64,000 nucleotides of DNA from RQOF01 sp964461135 (GCA_964461135.1 CAYWTB010000015.1:1-64000), one strand, 5' to 3'; counted from the stretch's first letter, positions 8,953 to 19,012 are shown. Notes: generated by a model from the sequence alone, not told the origin. A program made the numbers and translations.

Positions 8953-11900
8953 TTACTTCTGAAATAACATTTTAACGGAATGGTTATATTGGCTGGTACT
9001 CAGCCGCAGGAAATAAATACCACTGGCTAGCGGTTGTCCCGCATCATTCGATCCATTCCACTCCAGCTGATAGTAACCGGGATCCTGGAATTCATCCTGT
9101 ACCAGAGTTTTAACCCGCTGCCCCAAAATATTAAATATTTTAATAGTGATATGGACCGATTGTGGTATCTGGTATTTTATGAAAGTAGTGGGATTAAAGG
9201 GATTGGGATAGTTTTGTTCCAGTTTGAATGTAGAAGGTAATTCAGCATAATCAGTAAGGTTTTTATCAATAAAATCAGGTGATCCGACAATTAATTCATA
9301 GCATGAATATTTCGATGGTGTTTTTATATCCGTCTTTCCAAAGTTGATTTTTGCCTCATCGGAGATGACTGCCCAATTATATGATGCGGGCAGATTCTCC
9401 GGTCTGATTTTTAATATTTTTTCACCCACAACATTGCTGGCCAACGTAAAGTGGAACCGGTAGCCGTTTTGTCCCGGTGCTCTATAATCGCTTGAAAATT
9501 GTGTACTCACATTTTCTAATTGAAAATATATCCGGATATAATCAGCAATGGGTGGAGGTTCTTCCAGATCGTATTTGTCAAGGCCTGTGCTGGCCTGTTT
9601 TAAAACTCCGGCGTAATTAAAACGGTCCTTTAAATGACCCGTTTCGGCAATAATTTGAAATTGCCAGCCATTATCCAGAGGGAAAAAATTATTCTGAATA
9701 TCGGATGTATCCTGCTGATTTTCATGAGGAGGTATAGAGATCATCATATCCGATGGGGCATGGACCGCATATCCTTTAAACGGCTCCAATACTGATTCAG
9801 GGGGCCAGTCTGATGTGCCATCATAAAATCGCAGTACAAGGCTGTCATTTACCTCATTCCAGTTTACCGGAAAGTCAAATGGTGTTGAAATCATATTCCA
9901 TCCCTTTCTCAACTGGATGCTGAAAGCTCGGTTGGTCAGTACCGATTGTGCATCGGAAATATTAAGATCCGCAGCTTCTCGGGTGATAAGCCAGAGAGCC
10001 TTTCCGGGTGGGAGAATCCCGGTCATATCAGTTAATTCGACATAAGTGGATCCATTCAAACAATCAAAAAAACGGTATTGACTGTCATCATAAGTTCCCA
10101 GATCATCTGCGAATAGCGAATTTAGATCCTGACCCGGTGTGGAAAGCGGGATGGAAATCATCTGATAAATTTCTGTCTTTGTTTTATCCGGGAATTGAAG
10201 TTGTGGAACATGCACAGAAATCGCTTCCGGTTCATTTCCTCCCGCTTCCGGGGATTGAGTCATGGTCCATCCATGATAGGCACGTACATAATATTCGAGA
10301 CCCCGTTCGGTAATATGTGTAGTTATAATACCGCCGGACCAGTTATTAGCATCGGTATTTGCAAGAGGGACACGCATGTAGGTGGATTTTCCGCCCGCCC
10401 GGAAGTACAATATAGATGAATCAACAGGGGAGCTGCTGCTGATATTGAAACTGAGAGTTGCGGGTTGGCCATTAATTAGTGGATTTGTGGAATGTATTGA
10501 ATCAAACGTAATGGTCGCCTGCATGTTGTCATAAGCAAGACCACTGAGCAGCACCAGGATCTTCGGTTGCAGGGGATCGTTGCTGTTTATCTGTAAAGTG
10601 GTCTGGCTGGGCCCAGTTGCCTCGGGATTAAAATGAATGGCCAGAGTTGCTGAATCCCCTGCGGTTATTAATGAATCATTGTTAATAAGATCTGCAGTGA
10701 AATAGGATGAATCCCCTCCAGTGGTGTTCAGGCTGCTTTGATATATAATGAGGTCTGCAGAACCGGAATTATAGATAATCAAAACATTTGTGGAATCTGT
10801 TGTGAGAGGAATTCTCCCGAAATCCATTTGCATAGTTGAGAGTATAATTCGCGGGGCCAGACCGGTTCCGGTTAATTCCACCACTATGTTTTCCTGATAG
10901 GGATCATTGGATAAGATGTGCAAGTGACCACTCTGAGGGCCTGCTTGCTGAGGTTTGAATTTTAATGTTATTAATTTATCAGAAGCGGGTAAAATGAGGA
11001 CAGGATAGGAAATACTGGTATCGGCAATTTCAAAGGCTTGCTTTCCGGTATCCTGCTGTGAGATAAAGAGGGTATCAATAAAAAGGGTATCATTCCCCAA
11101 ATTAGATAAAGATAAATCGAGCGCGCTATCAGAAGAGAGGGGAACAGATCCAAAATCCAGAGAGGACCGGTCGATTTTCAGAAGCGGGGCCAGCCCCCTG
11201 CCTGAGAGTGTAACCTTTTTGCGGGGATTTTGCGGATCGTTACTGAGGATAATGAGTGAATCCTGGCTCAACACCATTGAATCCGGTTTAAATTTAACAA
11301 ACAGCGTATCAAATTGAATATTTGCAGGTATTTTCAATGATTCACGATCTATAGAAAAAGTTGAAGTTGATGGATTTAACACTTGAATTCTAAGCGTATC
11401 ACTGCCAAGATTCTGAATTGGAAGATCAAGAATGGAAGAATCGTTTAGCGACACATCCCCGAAATTAAGGACTGTTTGTAAGAGGTTAAGACGGGCAATT
11501 ACTCCTTCACCACTAATCGGAAGCGCAACCGAACCGTGAGCGGCAGTTTCAAGGATCAGATTTGCTAAATATGAGCGTTCCTGATTAGGCATGAAACTGA
11601 TCTGGAGATCTAATTCTCCTAAAAATGGTAAATAAAAAAATTGTTTGTCGGTCAAGAAGACCTGTGAATTGACACCATCAAAAAATACATTTTCGACAGT
11701 TAATCCATTATTTCTATAATTTTTTACATTCAGAGAAACTGTTAATGCGCTGTCAATTGTAACTTTTCCGAAAGATATACTATCTCTGTTAAAAAATAAA
11801 GGGGGATACCATAGATTTGCATAAGGACCACCATAAATACCCATATCGTTTCGGCTCTCTCCCTGTGAGGGAGGGGAAAAGAGATCATTGAAAATACCTG

Positions 11901-12768
11901 AAGGATCCCCGGAATCGATGCAGGGAGAAGATTCGGCGAGGGTGAAAAATTCATCGTTAGTGAATTCAGGATCTGCATTTATATTGCCGGGATTGGGATA
12001 GAAAGTTGTGTCTTGTATATTACTATAAGAAATGTCCGGGTTTAGAACAGTTGAGAGGATTCCCCAGGAGTTATCGAAAATAATTGAATTTATAATTCTA
12101 AGTTTTCCATATCCTCCTGAATATCCATTACCAATATTACCAGCAATCACAGTATTTATCAGTGAAGTGGAATCTGAATTATTTGTGGAAATAATACCAC
12201 TGCCATTATTACCGTAAATAACGGAATTTGTAAGAGATACCTGTGCAGTTTCTAATTTTATTCCATTGAGAGTATTGAAACTGCTATAAATCGCTTTCAT
12301 GTCAATATAATTATCTCTAATATGTATACCATCTCCATTATTGTAAACTATTCTGCAGTTAGCCACCCGTTGAATTGCCTCTTCAATCCATAACCCTTGC
12401 CCATTGGCTCCCTCGATTCGGCAATATGCTATTTCCGAAGCAGCGGACGAGCCATTTTTAAATTTAAGGCCTTTCCAGCCAACACTATTTGAACTATCGG
12501 GTCTGAAAATAATCGAATCACTATAGACACCTTTCGCAACCAGATAATTATTTATTTCAAATTTATAATCATCTTCAAATTCCACAATTACCCCAGGCTG
12601 AATATTGAGATATTCTACGGTTATATCTCCTTTAATAATGTAAGGAGATCCTGCAACTGTCCAGGTTTGTCCGTTGATGGTACCCGTGTATATCGGGGTT
12701 TGTGCATATAGCACACTATATGCAATTAATGTTAAGCTTATGCAAAGTAGATTTTGTTTCATCGCCAT
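8953..12768 (-). CDS. Large secreted beta-helix / choice-of-anchor D protein with T9SS sorting domain
   Basis: A 1271-aa exported protein. A signal peptide (about 1-22, ending VLYAQ) is followed by a right-handed parallel beta-helix region (about 60-310), with NNG/NSG-type turns and repeated short strands. Four immunoglobulin-like choice-of-anchor D (ASH/Hydin-type) repeats follow (about 325-760), each beginning with a phrase like LDFGSVPL or LNFGDVSL. A mixed beta region comes next. The C-terminus (about 1190-1271) is a T9SS type A sorting domain with LEQNYPNPFNPTT and LASGIYFLRL. No catalytic residues are evident. It is the third gene of an operon with a TPR protein (9 nt upstream) and a PEGA-domain kinase, so its export or assembly may be under that kinase (inference). 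Confidence 0.88.
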   Translation of the reverse strand: MAMKQNLLCISLTLIAYSVLYAQTPIYTGTINGQTWTVAGSPYIIKGDITVEYLNIQPGVIVEFEDDYKFEINNYLVAKGVYSDSIIFRPDSSNSVGWKGLKFKNGSSAASEIAYCRIEGANGQGLWIEEAIQRVANCRIVYNNGDGIHIRDNYIDMKAIYSSFNTLNGIKLETAQVSLTNSVIYGNNGSGIISTNNSDSTSLINTVIAGNIGNGYSGGYGKLRIINSIIFDNSWGILSTVLNPDISYSNIQDTTFYPNPGNINADPEFTNDEFFTLAESSPCIDSGDPSGIFNDLFSPPSQGESRNDMGIYGGPYANLWYPPLFFNRDSISFGKVTIDSALTVSLNVKNYRNNGLTVENVFFDGVNSQVFLTDKQFFYLPFLGELDLQISFMPNQERSYLANLILETAAHGSVALPISGEGVIARLNLLQTVLNFGDVSLNDSSILDLPIQNLGSDTLRIQVLNPSTSTFSIDRESLKIPANIQFDTLFVKFKPDSMVLSQDSLIILSNDPQNPRKKVTLSGRGLAPLLKIDRSSLDFGSVPLSSDSALDLSLSNLGNDTLFIDTLFISQQDTGKQAFEIADTSISYPVLILPASDKLITLKFKPQQAGPQSGHLHILSNDPYQENIVVELTGTGLAPRIILSTMQMDFGRIPLTTDSTNVLIIYNSGSADLIIYQSSLNTTGGDSSYFTADLINNDSLITAGDSATLAIHFNPEATGPSQTTLQINSNDPLQPKILVLLSGLAYDNMQATITFDSIHSTNPLINGQPATLSFNISSSSPVDSSILYFRAGGKSTYMRVPLANTDANNWSGGIITTHITERGLEYYVRAYHGWTMTQSPEAGGNEPEAISVHVPQLQFPDKTKTEIYQMISIPLSTPGQDLNSLFADDLGTYDDSQYRFFDCLNGSTYVELTDMTGILPPGKALWLITREAADLNISDAQSVLTNRAFSIQLRKGWNMISTPFDFPVNWNEVNDSLVLRFYDGTSDWPPESVLEPFKGYAVHAPSDMMISIPPHENQQDTSDIQNNFFPLDNGWQFQIIAETGHLKDRFNYAGVLKQASTGLDKYDLEEPPPIADYIRIYFQLENVSTQFSSDYRAPGQNGYRFHFTLASNVVGEKILKIRPENLPASYNWAVISDEAKINFGKTDIKTPSKYSCYELIVGSPDFIDKNLTDYAELPSTFKLEQNYPNPFNPTTFIKYQIPQSVHITIKIFNILGQRVKTLVQDEFQDPGYYQLEWNGSNDAGQPLASGIYFLRLSTSQYNHSVKMLFQK

Positions 12769-12777
12769 GTCACTTTA

Positions 12778-13365
12778 TTATTCCGGAAAGGGCGGTGGTT
12801 CTGCCAGGGAGTTTTTAGTATGATCTTTGGCCGCACCACTTCCACTTGCAATTAGCGTGATTATTGCGGCAGTAGCTACCGTCCCTGCCCCAATCCAAAC
12901 CCATTTACCGACTCCTTTTCTGCCCGATTTTTGTTCCGCATAAGCCCGCTCAATCTTGATTTCCATCACCAGATGAACATATTGGGGTTTTTCCTGCTCA
13001 AGTGTTGGCTGATAATCCGGGTTTAAGTCAAGGATTTTATTGATATTCAACCTGGCACTGTCCGACTCATTTTTACTCAGATAGATTCGTGCCCGAATAA
13101 TGTAGGCTTTCATTTTATTCTCGCTAATCAGGGACGAATCCTGCAGGCATTGATTTGTCAGCATCAGAGCACTATCAAATTCTCCATTATAGTAGAGTTC
13201 TTCAGCCTTGTTTAACTGTTCGGCACATATCCCGCTCACAGCTGCATAGAGTACTCCTGATGGGTTTATTCCAAAATCCAATAGTGGAAGATAAATCAGA
13301 ACCGTCGCCAAATATATGGCAAGCGGATTAATAAGTTTTGCAATCACAGATTTTCGTTTTATCAT
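12778..13365 (-). CDS. TPR-containing membrane protein, kinase-operon partner
   Basis: A 195-aa protein of unknown specific function. It has an N-terminal hydrophobic segment (about 12-45; signal anchor or signal peptide), a helical region with two or three tetratricopeptide-like repeats (about 48-120; KAEELYYNGEFDSALMLTNQ and similar), a basic stretch, and a second hydrophobic helix (about 152-172; VWIGAGTVATAAIITLIASG). The end is proline-rich (EPPPFPE). It lies 44 nt after the kinase and 9 nt before the large T9SS protein, so all three are probably one transcript. TPRs suggest a scaffold role between the kinase and the secretion substrate, but this is inference. Confidence 0.75.
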   Translation of the reverse strand: MIKRKSVIAKLINPLAIYLATVLIYLPLLDFGINPSGVLYAAVSGICAEQLNKAEELYYNGEFDSALMLTNQCLQDSSLISENKMKAYIIRARIYLSKNESDSARLNINKILDLNPDYQPTLEQEKPQYVHLVMEIKIERAYAEQKSGRKGVGKWVWIGAGTVATAAIITLIASGSGAAKDHTKNSLAEPPPFPE

Positions 13366-13409
13366 GTTTAAATATTAAGAAAATTAATGACACTTGCAAG
13401 ACTGTTTCA

Positions 13410-15650
13410 TTAGAAATCATTGACCTGTTCAATAAGTTTTTTTAATACAAATTTTTGTGGTTCTTTTAAATTTTGCTCAATATTGATTTTTTTATCTCCA
13501 TAAAGTGAAATATATCCTTCTTTTTTTACATTCAATTTATGAAGCCCTGCTTTAACAAATAAGGTCTGGGGGGTAATTTTTCCGGTGTTTTCGTTATCCA
13601 GGAAAATTGTAGCGTTAACCGGGTTTCCATCCTGATCAAGGGCAGAGACTACCAGAGTATATTCACGGTTGAAATCAACCAGAATATCATTCGTATCTTC
13701 TGCTTCAACGGCAATATTTTTTTGCCATTGACCCAGCGTCGGATGGACAACTTTCACGTTATACTGACCTACAGGCAGAATCAATTCATAACGCGTGTCA
13801 GCAGAAGCTGCTTTCAGTTCTCCATTCAAATAGACGGAGCCCCATGGCCTGATTCGAATTGTCAATTTACCCTCAAGCTTTTGCAGTTTTAAATTCATGG
13901 AATACAAAGTGTCGGCTCTTATCCTTACATTCCTTAAAACCGAAGCATATCCCGATTTTCTAATTTCAATCTTGTGATCCCCCACCAGGATATCTCTCAG
14001 AGTAACAGGAGTACTTTTCTGAAAGATCTTCTGTCCGTCAATAAATACCAATGCAGAATCTGGATTTGTATTTATGTGTAATTCTCCTTTTAGAGGCAGG
14101 AGGGTGGCAGAAATAATCTGGGTTTTATTCTGATTGATCAGGATGTCATTTTCATACATCTTATAGCCATCCCTTTGCAGCTTGAAAACATACATCCCTT
14201 TTTCCAGGTCCCATATTTTACAGGGTGTTCTACCTTTTATTTGTCCGTTTATCCAGAGGATGGCATCAGCGGGATCAGAACGAACGGTTACAACAGGATT
14301 GGAGGGGAGAGGTGGTTTTACACTTTGTTTTTTGAAATCAGCGCTCTTACCAGGATCTTCAGGCTGAATTTTTTCTCGGAATACAAAGCTGAGATCAAGA
14401 TGGTTTCCCGGATTTACAGTAATGGAGGTATCGATATTGCCATAGTCCGGATTCATAACGTGCAGCATGTAATTTCCGGGAGAAACAGCATGATTAATCA
14501 GGGTGGTTTGACCGATGGAGTCGCTATTTAAATAAACTGTGGCCCTGCCCGGATCACTTGAAATGGATAAATGGGCGATTGTCTCATTTATATCATTCCC
14601 ACTAATCCAGCTCCGGGAATAGAAGAGAATAAAAGTAAGCAGTAAAATCACCAGCGTGGCGGCTATCATCATTATTTTATTCCAGGGGACAGAGCTGGTG
14701 TTCGTAACTGATTTATTGTATTGTTCTCTGGCAGGAGTAAGTATTTTTATAAACGGTTGCCAACTCCTACTTCCTGCTTGTCTAGTCGGTTCCTGATTTT
14801 CCAAATAATTATAATTGCCAATGAAATTGTCAATTGCCTCAAGCATCTCACCTGCGGACTGGTAGCGGTCATCTGGGTTTTTGGCGATGGATTTCATGAC
14901 AATATTCTCTAGACCGGATGGAAGATCGGGATTGAATGAGGATGGTTTTTTCAGTTTTTTCTTGACAATCGTCTCTCTCAGTTCAAAATCTGAAGTGATA
15001 TCTTTGAAGGGAACGTTTCCGGTGATCATCTCATAAAATGTCATTCCAGCAGAATAGATATCACTGCGTTGATCAATAGTTGACAGGCCCCGGACCTGTT
15101 CCGGTGACATGTAATAAAGTGTGCCACCGCTGGCAGCGGTTTGACTGTTTGAAAGACTGGTTTGATCTTTGGCGAGGCCGAAGTCTGTGATCTTTATCAA
15201 ACCGTCCTGAGTGAGCATAACATTGTTGGGTTTAATATCCCGGTGAATAATTCCGGCATTATGAGCATGCCCGATGGCATTTAGCATCTGTCGCAGAATC
15301 GGAATGGCCTGTTGCCAGGTGAAAGCCCCGGCCGATTTAATCTTTTGCAGTAAATTAATGCCATCTACATATTCCATAACGATAAACCATTGATCATTAT
15401 GGGAGCGTAAATCATAAATCCTGACAATATTGGGATCTTCCAGCTTAGCCAGAGATTTGGCCTCTCCCTGAAAACGCCTGATAAAATTCTCATTCATTAC
15501 CAGGGCAGGAGCAATCATTTTCAATGCAAATACCTTGTCCAGCTTGATATGGATTGCCTTGAATACTACACCCATCCCACCCACACCAAGGTTTTCCAGA
15601 ATGCGATAATTATCAAATACTTTCCCGATAAAAGTGGAAGATATAGACAT
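13410..15650 (-). CDS. Serine/threonine protein kinase with C-terminal PEGA repeats
   Basis: A 746-aa Hanks-type kinase. The kinase domain (about 15-280) has the Gly-rich loop GVGGMGVVF, ATP-anchoring K44, catalytic loop HRDIKPNN, the DFG motif, an activation segment ending YMSPEQ, and DIYSAG. One transmembrane helix follows (about 325-345). The remainder comprises about five PEGA-like beta modules, for example VYLNSDSIGQT, LWINGQIKGRTP, VFIDGQKIF and VYLNGELKA. The kinase therefore faces the cytoplasm and the PEGA modules the periplasm, where this fold usually binds surface-layer or envelope components. The catalytic residues look intact. It heads an operon with a TPR membrane protein and a large T9SS-exported protein. 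Confidence 0.93.
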   Translation of the reverse strand: MSISSTFIGKVFDNYRILENLGVGGMGVVFKAIHIKLDKVFALKMIAPALVMNENFIRRFQGEAKSLAKLEDPNIVRIYDLRSHNDQWFIVMEYVDGINLLQKIKSAGAFTWQQAIPILRQMLNAIGHAHNAGIIHRDIKPNNVMLTQDGLIKITDFGLAKDQTSLSNSQTAASGGTLYYMSPEQVRGLSTIDQRSDIYSAGMTFYEMITGNVPFKDITSDFELRETIVKKKLKKPSSFNPDLPSGLENIVMKSIAKNPDDRYQSAGEMLEAIDNFIGNYNYLENQEPTRQAGSRSWQPFIKILTPAREQYNKSVTNTSSVPWNKIMMIAATLVILLLTFILFYSRSWISGNDINETIAHLSISSDPGRATVYLNSDSIGQTTLINHAVSPGNYMLHVMNPDYGNIDTSITVNPGNHLDLSFVFREKIQPEDPGKSADFKKQSVKPPLPSNPVVTVRSDPADAILWINGQIKGRTPCKIWDLEKGMYVFKLQRDGYKMYENDILINQNKTQIISATLLPLKGELHINTNPDSALVFIDGQKIFQKSTPVTLRDILVGDHKIEIRKSGYASVLRNVRIRADTLYSMNLKLQKLEGKLTIRIRPWGSVYLNGELKAASADTRYELILPVGQYNVKVVHPTLGQWQKNIAVEAEDTNDILVDFNREYTLVVSALDQDGNPVNATIFLDNENTGKITPQTLFVKAGLHKLNVKKEGYISLYGDKKINIEQNLKEPQKFVLKKLIEQVNDF

Positions 15651-15951
15651 TGGTATTTTTTAGCTCTGGCTATCTAATTAATAGTATTATTCTTATCGAC
15701 AATTTTTAATGATAGTTTATCAATATAAATACTTTTGAAAATATTAATCAATTTTGTATGTCCAGCAAGATAAGTTATCCCAAAAGGCATTTGATATAAA
15801 TGTGGAAAAAAGAATGTTATCATTTGTTTTTCTCTTCTGGTAGAGTATATCTGCTGCTATAATAATTAAGCTATGAACAGGTGGGCAGGAAGAAAAAAAT
15901 GAAAATATAAACTCCCATCAGGATTGCACCCTGATATAATTTTCGCCAATC
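15651..15951. other. Intergenic stretch upstream of the kinase operon
   Basis: About 300 nt of AT-rich DNA between the divergent-facing 5' end of the kinase operon and the tRNA terminator. No coding frame stands out. It should hold the kinase operon promoter, but I cannot place it. One perfect 6-bp inverted repeat (ATCAGG...CCTGAT, about 15918-15937) is visible; it has no adjacent long T run and its role is unknown. Confidence 0.5.
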
Positions 15952-15984
15952 AAAAACCGCCAATAACGCAGGGGCGTTTTATTT
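15952..15984 (-). terminator. Probable intrinsic terminator of tRNA-Gln
   Basis: Read on the minus strand just after the tRNA, the sequence forms an AAAACGCC...GGCG stem with a short loop and then GTTTTT. Placement directly 3' of the tRNA fits Rho-independent termination. Confidence 0.6.
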
Positions 15985-15986
15985 TG

Positions 15987-16057
15987 CTGCGGGAGAAGGA
16001 GTCGAACCCTCACTGCCTGGGCCAGAACCAGGTGTCCTACCATTAGACGATCCCGCA
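15987..16057 (-). tRNA. tRNA-Gln (anticodon CTG)
   Basis: The minus strand folds into a full cloverleaf of 71 nt including the discriminator. The acceptor arm is TGCGGGA pairing with TCCCGCA, the D arm is GTC/GAC, and the anticodon arm is CCTGG-TTCTGGC-CCAGG with CTG at positions 34-36. A 4-nt variable loop follows, then the T arm GAGGG-TTCGACT-CCTTC. The first base is U paired with A72, as usual for tRNA-Gln, with a G discriminator. CCA is not fully encoded (the genome reads CAA after the discriminator), so it would be added post-transcriptionally. Confidence 0.95.
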
Positions 16058-16244
16058 AATACAAATAAAAAATTAGCTAAAATTTTTCGAACTGTCAAGT
16101 GGAAAGAAAACCTGATAACCCTCAAACTTATAATCAAATATCCAACTTTCAGGAAATGGACAGCTGAAGGAAATGATTTTTTCTGGCATACTCCGCCAAT
16201 TTTATCTAACTTACCGGCCGATTGATCAACATGGAGAGAAAAAT

Positions 16245-17762
16245 ATGAGGCAATTCAAGAGTGCCAGATTTTATCACGAGAGCACCAAATATACCTACAG
16301 TGATATAAAAAATATATATCAGGAAGATCCTCCTGACTCTAAATCTCTGCCAGTAAAAAACTATTCTGATACCCCAGGAATCCCACTTGAAAAAAAACTG
16401 ACTGACCCCCAGTCTTCTTTTATTAAAGATCTTAAGAATAGCCAGCATTTTAATCGGTTTGACATCATAAAAGATAGTGCGGTTTCACTGGATACGGTTT
16501 CACAACTGCTCTATTTAACCAATGGTGTAACTCTTGTGAAGGATTATGGAGCAAAAAAGGTTTATTTCCGGGCGGCTCCATCGGCGAGTGCTTCATATCC
16601 CATTGAAATATATGTGGTAAACAATAACATCCATGGTCTGGACAAAGGAATATTTTATTATCATCCTCTGCTGCATGAATTGATTATGATTCGCCAGGGT
16701 GATTTCGCCGAAAACATAAAACAATACTGTTTTGGCTTATCCTTTATTGAGAATTCACCCCTTTTCCTGATATTAACTTCAGTAGATTCAAGAAATTCAT
16801 GGCGTTACCGGCAGAGATCGTTTCGTTATTCCATGATGGAAGGAGGCTATATTGCCGAAAATCTGGCGTTGGCAGCCAGCAGTATGCAATTGACGGTTAA
16901 CCTTGTGGGCGATTTTGTGGATCAGCAGGTTAATGCCCTTGTGGGTATTTCGGGCAGTGATGAAAGAACCCTTTTGATAGCTTCAGTGGGTGTTCCGGCA
17001 GAAAAACTGAATGACGAAACGTATACTTTCGGTATGCAAAAAGAAGAGGAAACCAGTTTTCAATGGAAACCGGATCAGTTATCAAACCAATTTTATGCCG
17101 GTTCGTCCCATTACTATCCCGCTGAAAACCTGGTTCAGGTGAATGTTGCGCTCCCATATGCAAAGGAACCGCGTGATCAACCGGAAGGTGGGGAAACAAT
17201 TCTATTACCGGAGATAGTACAGGATCTTCAGCTGTCCACTGCCCAGGTTATTAAAAACCGACGATCATCTCATAATTTTGCTCGAATATCAATTGAAATA
17301 AGAGATCTGGCGAGTGTGTTAGCCTTTATGTCCCGTATACCTGCCATGTATGGATACCCTGCTTATAAATTCCACCTGGTGGTGAATGCGGTTGAGGGGC
17401 TGGTTAATGGTGTTTATCGTTATCATGCTGCCAATAAGCATAAACTGGAGATGGTAAAGAAGGGTACTTTTCGGGGAGATCTCTCTTACCTGACGTTGGC
17501 CCAGGATACAGTTTTTAATTGTAGTGCCGCAGTCTTTATTTCTGTAAAATTTGATGATATTGAAATTTTTTCCAATCGTGGCTACCGATATGCCCATTTT
17601 AATGTGGGTATGCTCAGTGAAGCAGCTTACCTGGCTGGGAATGCGTTAAATTTAGGAGTCAGGGGAATCGCTAATTTTTTTGATGATGAAATAAATTCAT
17701 TTTTCAAAGTTCAAAATCCGGGTGAAAACATCCTTGGTGGTGTAATTTTAGGAAGATCCTGA
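16245..17762 (+). CDS. SagB-type double nitroreductase-fold dehydrogenase
   Basis: A 505-aa protein with two tandem nitroreductase-like halves, the layout of SagB/ThcOx-type FMN dehydrogenases. The first half (about 95-275) includes the FRAAPSASASYPIEIYV segment, with the R-A-A-P-S-A motif that binds FMN, and later FRYSMMEGGYIAENLALAA. The second half (about 325-505) repeats the fold with RRSSHNF, GVYRYH and YRYAHFNVGMLSEAAYLAGNAL. I chose the ATG at 16245, which has a GGAGAG ribosome site, instead of an upstream frame extension. SagB enzymes oxidise azolines in RiPP biosynthesis, but no cyclodehydratase, precursor peptide or transporter for such a pathway is beside it. The real substrate is therefore unknown. 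It lies on the opposite strand from, and just upstream of, the tRNA. Confidence 0.85.
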   Translation: MRQFKSARFYHESTKYTYSDIKNIYQEDPPDSKSLPVKNYSDTPGIPLEKKLTDPQSSFIKDLKNSQHFNRFDIIKDSAVSLDTVSQLLYLTNGVTLVKDYGAKKVYFRAAPSASASYPIEIYVVNNNIHGLDKGIFYYHPLLHELIMIRQGDFAENIKQYCFGLSFIENSPLFLILTSVDSRNSWRYRQRSFRYSMMEGGYIAENLALAASSMQLTVNLVGDFVDQQVNALVGISGSDERTLLIASVGVPAEKLNDETYTFGMQKEEETSFQWKPDQLSNQFYAGSSHYYPAENLVQVNVALPYAKEPRDQPEGGETILLPEIVQDLQLSTAQVIKNRRSSHNFARISIEIRDLASVLAFMSRIPAMYGYPAYKFHLVVNAVEGLVNGVYRYHAANKHKLEMVKKGTFRGDLSYLTLAQDTVFNCSAAVFISVKFDDIEIFSNRGYRYAHFNVGMLSEAAYLAGNALNLGVRGIANFFDDEINSFFKVQNPGENILGGVILGRS

Positions 17763-17926
17763 AAAAGTACGGCATTTTGAAAAAGCAGTTAAACATTTTC
17801 GGGCACAATTTGCATTTTAAAATGGCATGGAATATTCAGTCCCTCCCTTTGCCCTTTAATAATAATCCTGAAACAATGCTTTTTTCTGCACGTAGTGAAG
17901 CATAATTAGAAAATATTGAGGTTCTT

Positions 17927-19012
17927 ATGAAAAAGATAGTCGTTGCTGTTGTGACGGTGATATTGGTACTTATAGTCGTATTTACACTGTTAAAAAATGA
18001 AAAGGGAAATGAAAAAGGATATAAGATTGTAAAACTGCAACAAGGCAATATCGTTGATAAAGCACTGGCAATTGGAAAAATCACTCCCCGTACGGAGATT
18101 CAGGTCAAATCTAAAATTGCCGGAATTGTGAAAAAAATGAATGTGGAAGTTGGAGATCAGATCCGGGAAGGTGCAATTCTGGCTGACATTATTCCGGATC
18201 CAACTCCGCTGGAAATTACTGAGGCCCGGCGCAATGCGGAATTGGCCAAAGTGGCTTATGACCAGGCTAAAAACGAATTTTCACGGAAAAATGACCTGCT
18301 GGAGAAAAGCCTTATTTCAAAACAGGAATTTGAGCAGGAAGAGATGACCTACGAGAAGTCAAAACTTCAATTGCAGCTTGAACAGGAGAAATTGGCATTG
18401 ATTGAGAAAGGTCGAACCGAATTCGAAGGTATCAAAGTTGAAGCGGTAGTCAAAGCCCCCGTAACCGGGACTATCCTGGAGAAGTTTGTGAATGTGGGTG
18501 ATCCTGTGGTTCCCCTGACATCTTATCAGGCTGGTACTCCGTTGTTTTCCATTGCGAATATGAATGATCTGATTTTCCGGGGTACGGTGGATGAGATTGA
18601 TGTGGGTCGAGTGAAAGTTGGTATGCCGGTAGAGTTTAAAATCGGTGCTCTGCCTAATGTTTCTGTGGGCGGAATAGTAGCAAGAATTTCCCCCAAAGCA
18701 AAACAGGAAGAAAATGCAACCTTATTCGATATCGAAATTAGCATAGATCAACCCGGGAAAGTGCAATTACGGGCCGGATATTCTGTCAATGCGGAAATTA
18801 TTGTTCGCAAGGTAGAAGATGTTCTGTATGTTCCGGAGAGAATGGTGTCATTTGAAAATGACAGCGCTTTTGTAGAAGTTGAAGATTCTGCCGGTACCGT
18901 TCAAAAAAGATATATTCAAACTGGATTGAGTGACGGCGTAAATCTGCAAGTAAAGGACGGATTGACATTAGATGATAAAGTAGTAGAGCGACCACCCAAA
19001 GAAATAGAATAA
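17927..19012 (+). CDS. HlyD/MacA-type periplasmic adaptor of an ABC exporter
   Basis: A 361-aa membrane-fusion protein. It has an N-terminal membrane anchor (about 3-22), a lipoyl/barrel-sandwich half-motif (about 45-85), and an alpha-helical hairpin (about 90-150; EARRNAELAKVAYDQAKNEF and QLEQEKLALIEKG). The second lipoyl half follows (VKAPVTGTILEKFVNVGDPV), then a beta-barrel and membrane-proximal domain. It would link the inner-membrane ABC permeases to an outer-membrane channel; no TolC homologue is encoded in the window. It is first in a four-gene operon with two MacB-type permeases and an ATPase, 43 nt before the next gene. Confidence 0.92.
   Translation: MKKIVVAVVTVILVLIVVFTLLKNEKGNEKGYKIVKLQQGNIVDKALAIGKITPRTEIQVKSKIAGIVKKMNVEVGDQIREGAILADIIPDPTPLEITEARRNAELAKVAYDQAKNEFSRKNDLLEKSLISKQEFEQEEMTYEKSKLQLQLEQEKLALIEKGRTEFEGIKVEAVVKAPVTGTILEKFVNVGDPVVPLTSYQAGTPLFSIANMNDLIFRGTVDEIDVGRVKVGMPVEFKIGALPNVSVGGIVARISPKAKQEENATLFDIEISIDQPGKVQLRAGYSVNAEIIVRKVEDVLYVPERMVSFENDSAFVEVEDSAGTVQKRYIQTGLSDGVNLQVKDGLTLDDKVVERPPKEIE

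Noticed and set aside
16245..17762. A RiPP biosynthesis cluster around the SagB-type gene
   Set aside because: No YcaO, precursor peptide or dedicated transporter is visible; the exporter operon downstream is 164 nt away and of generic MacAB type.
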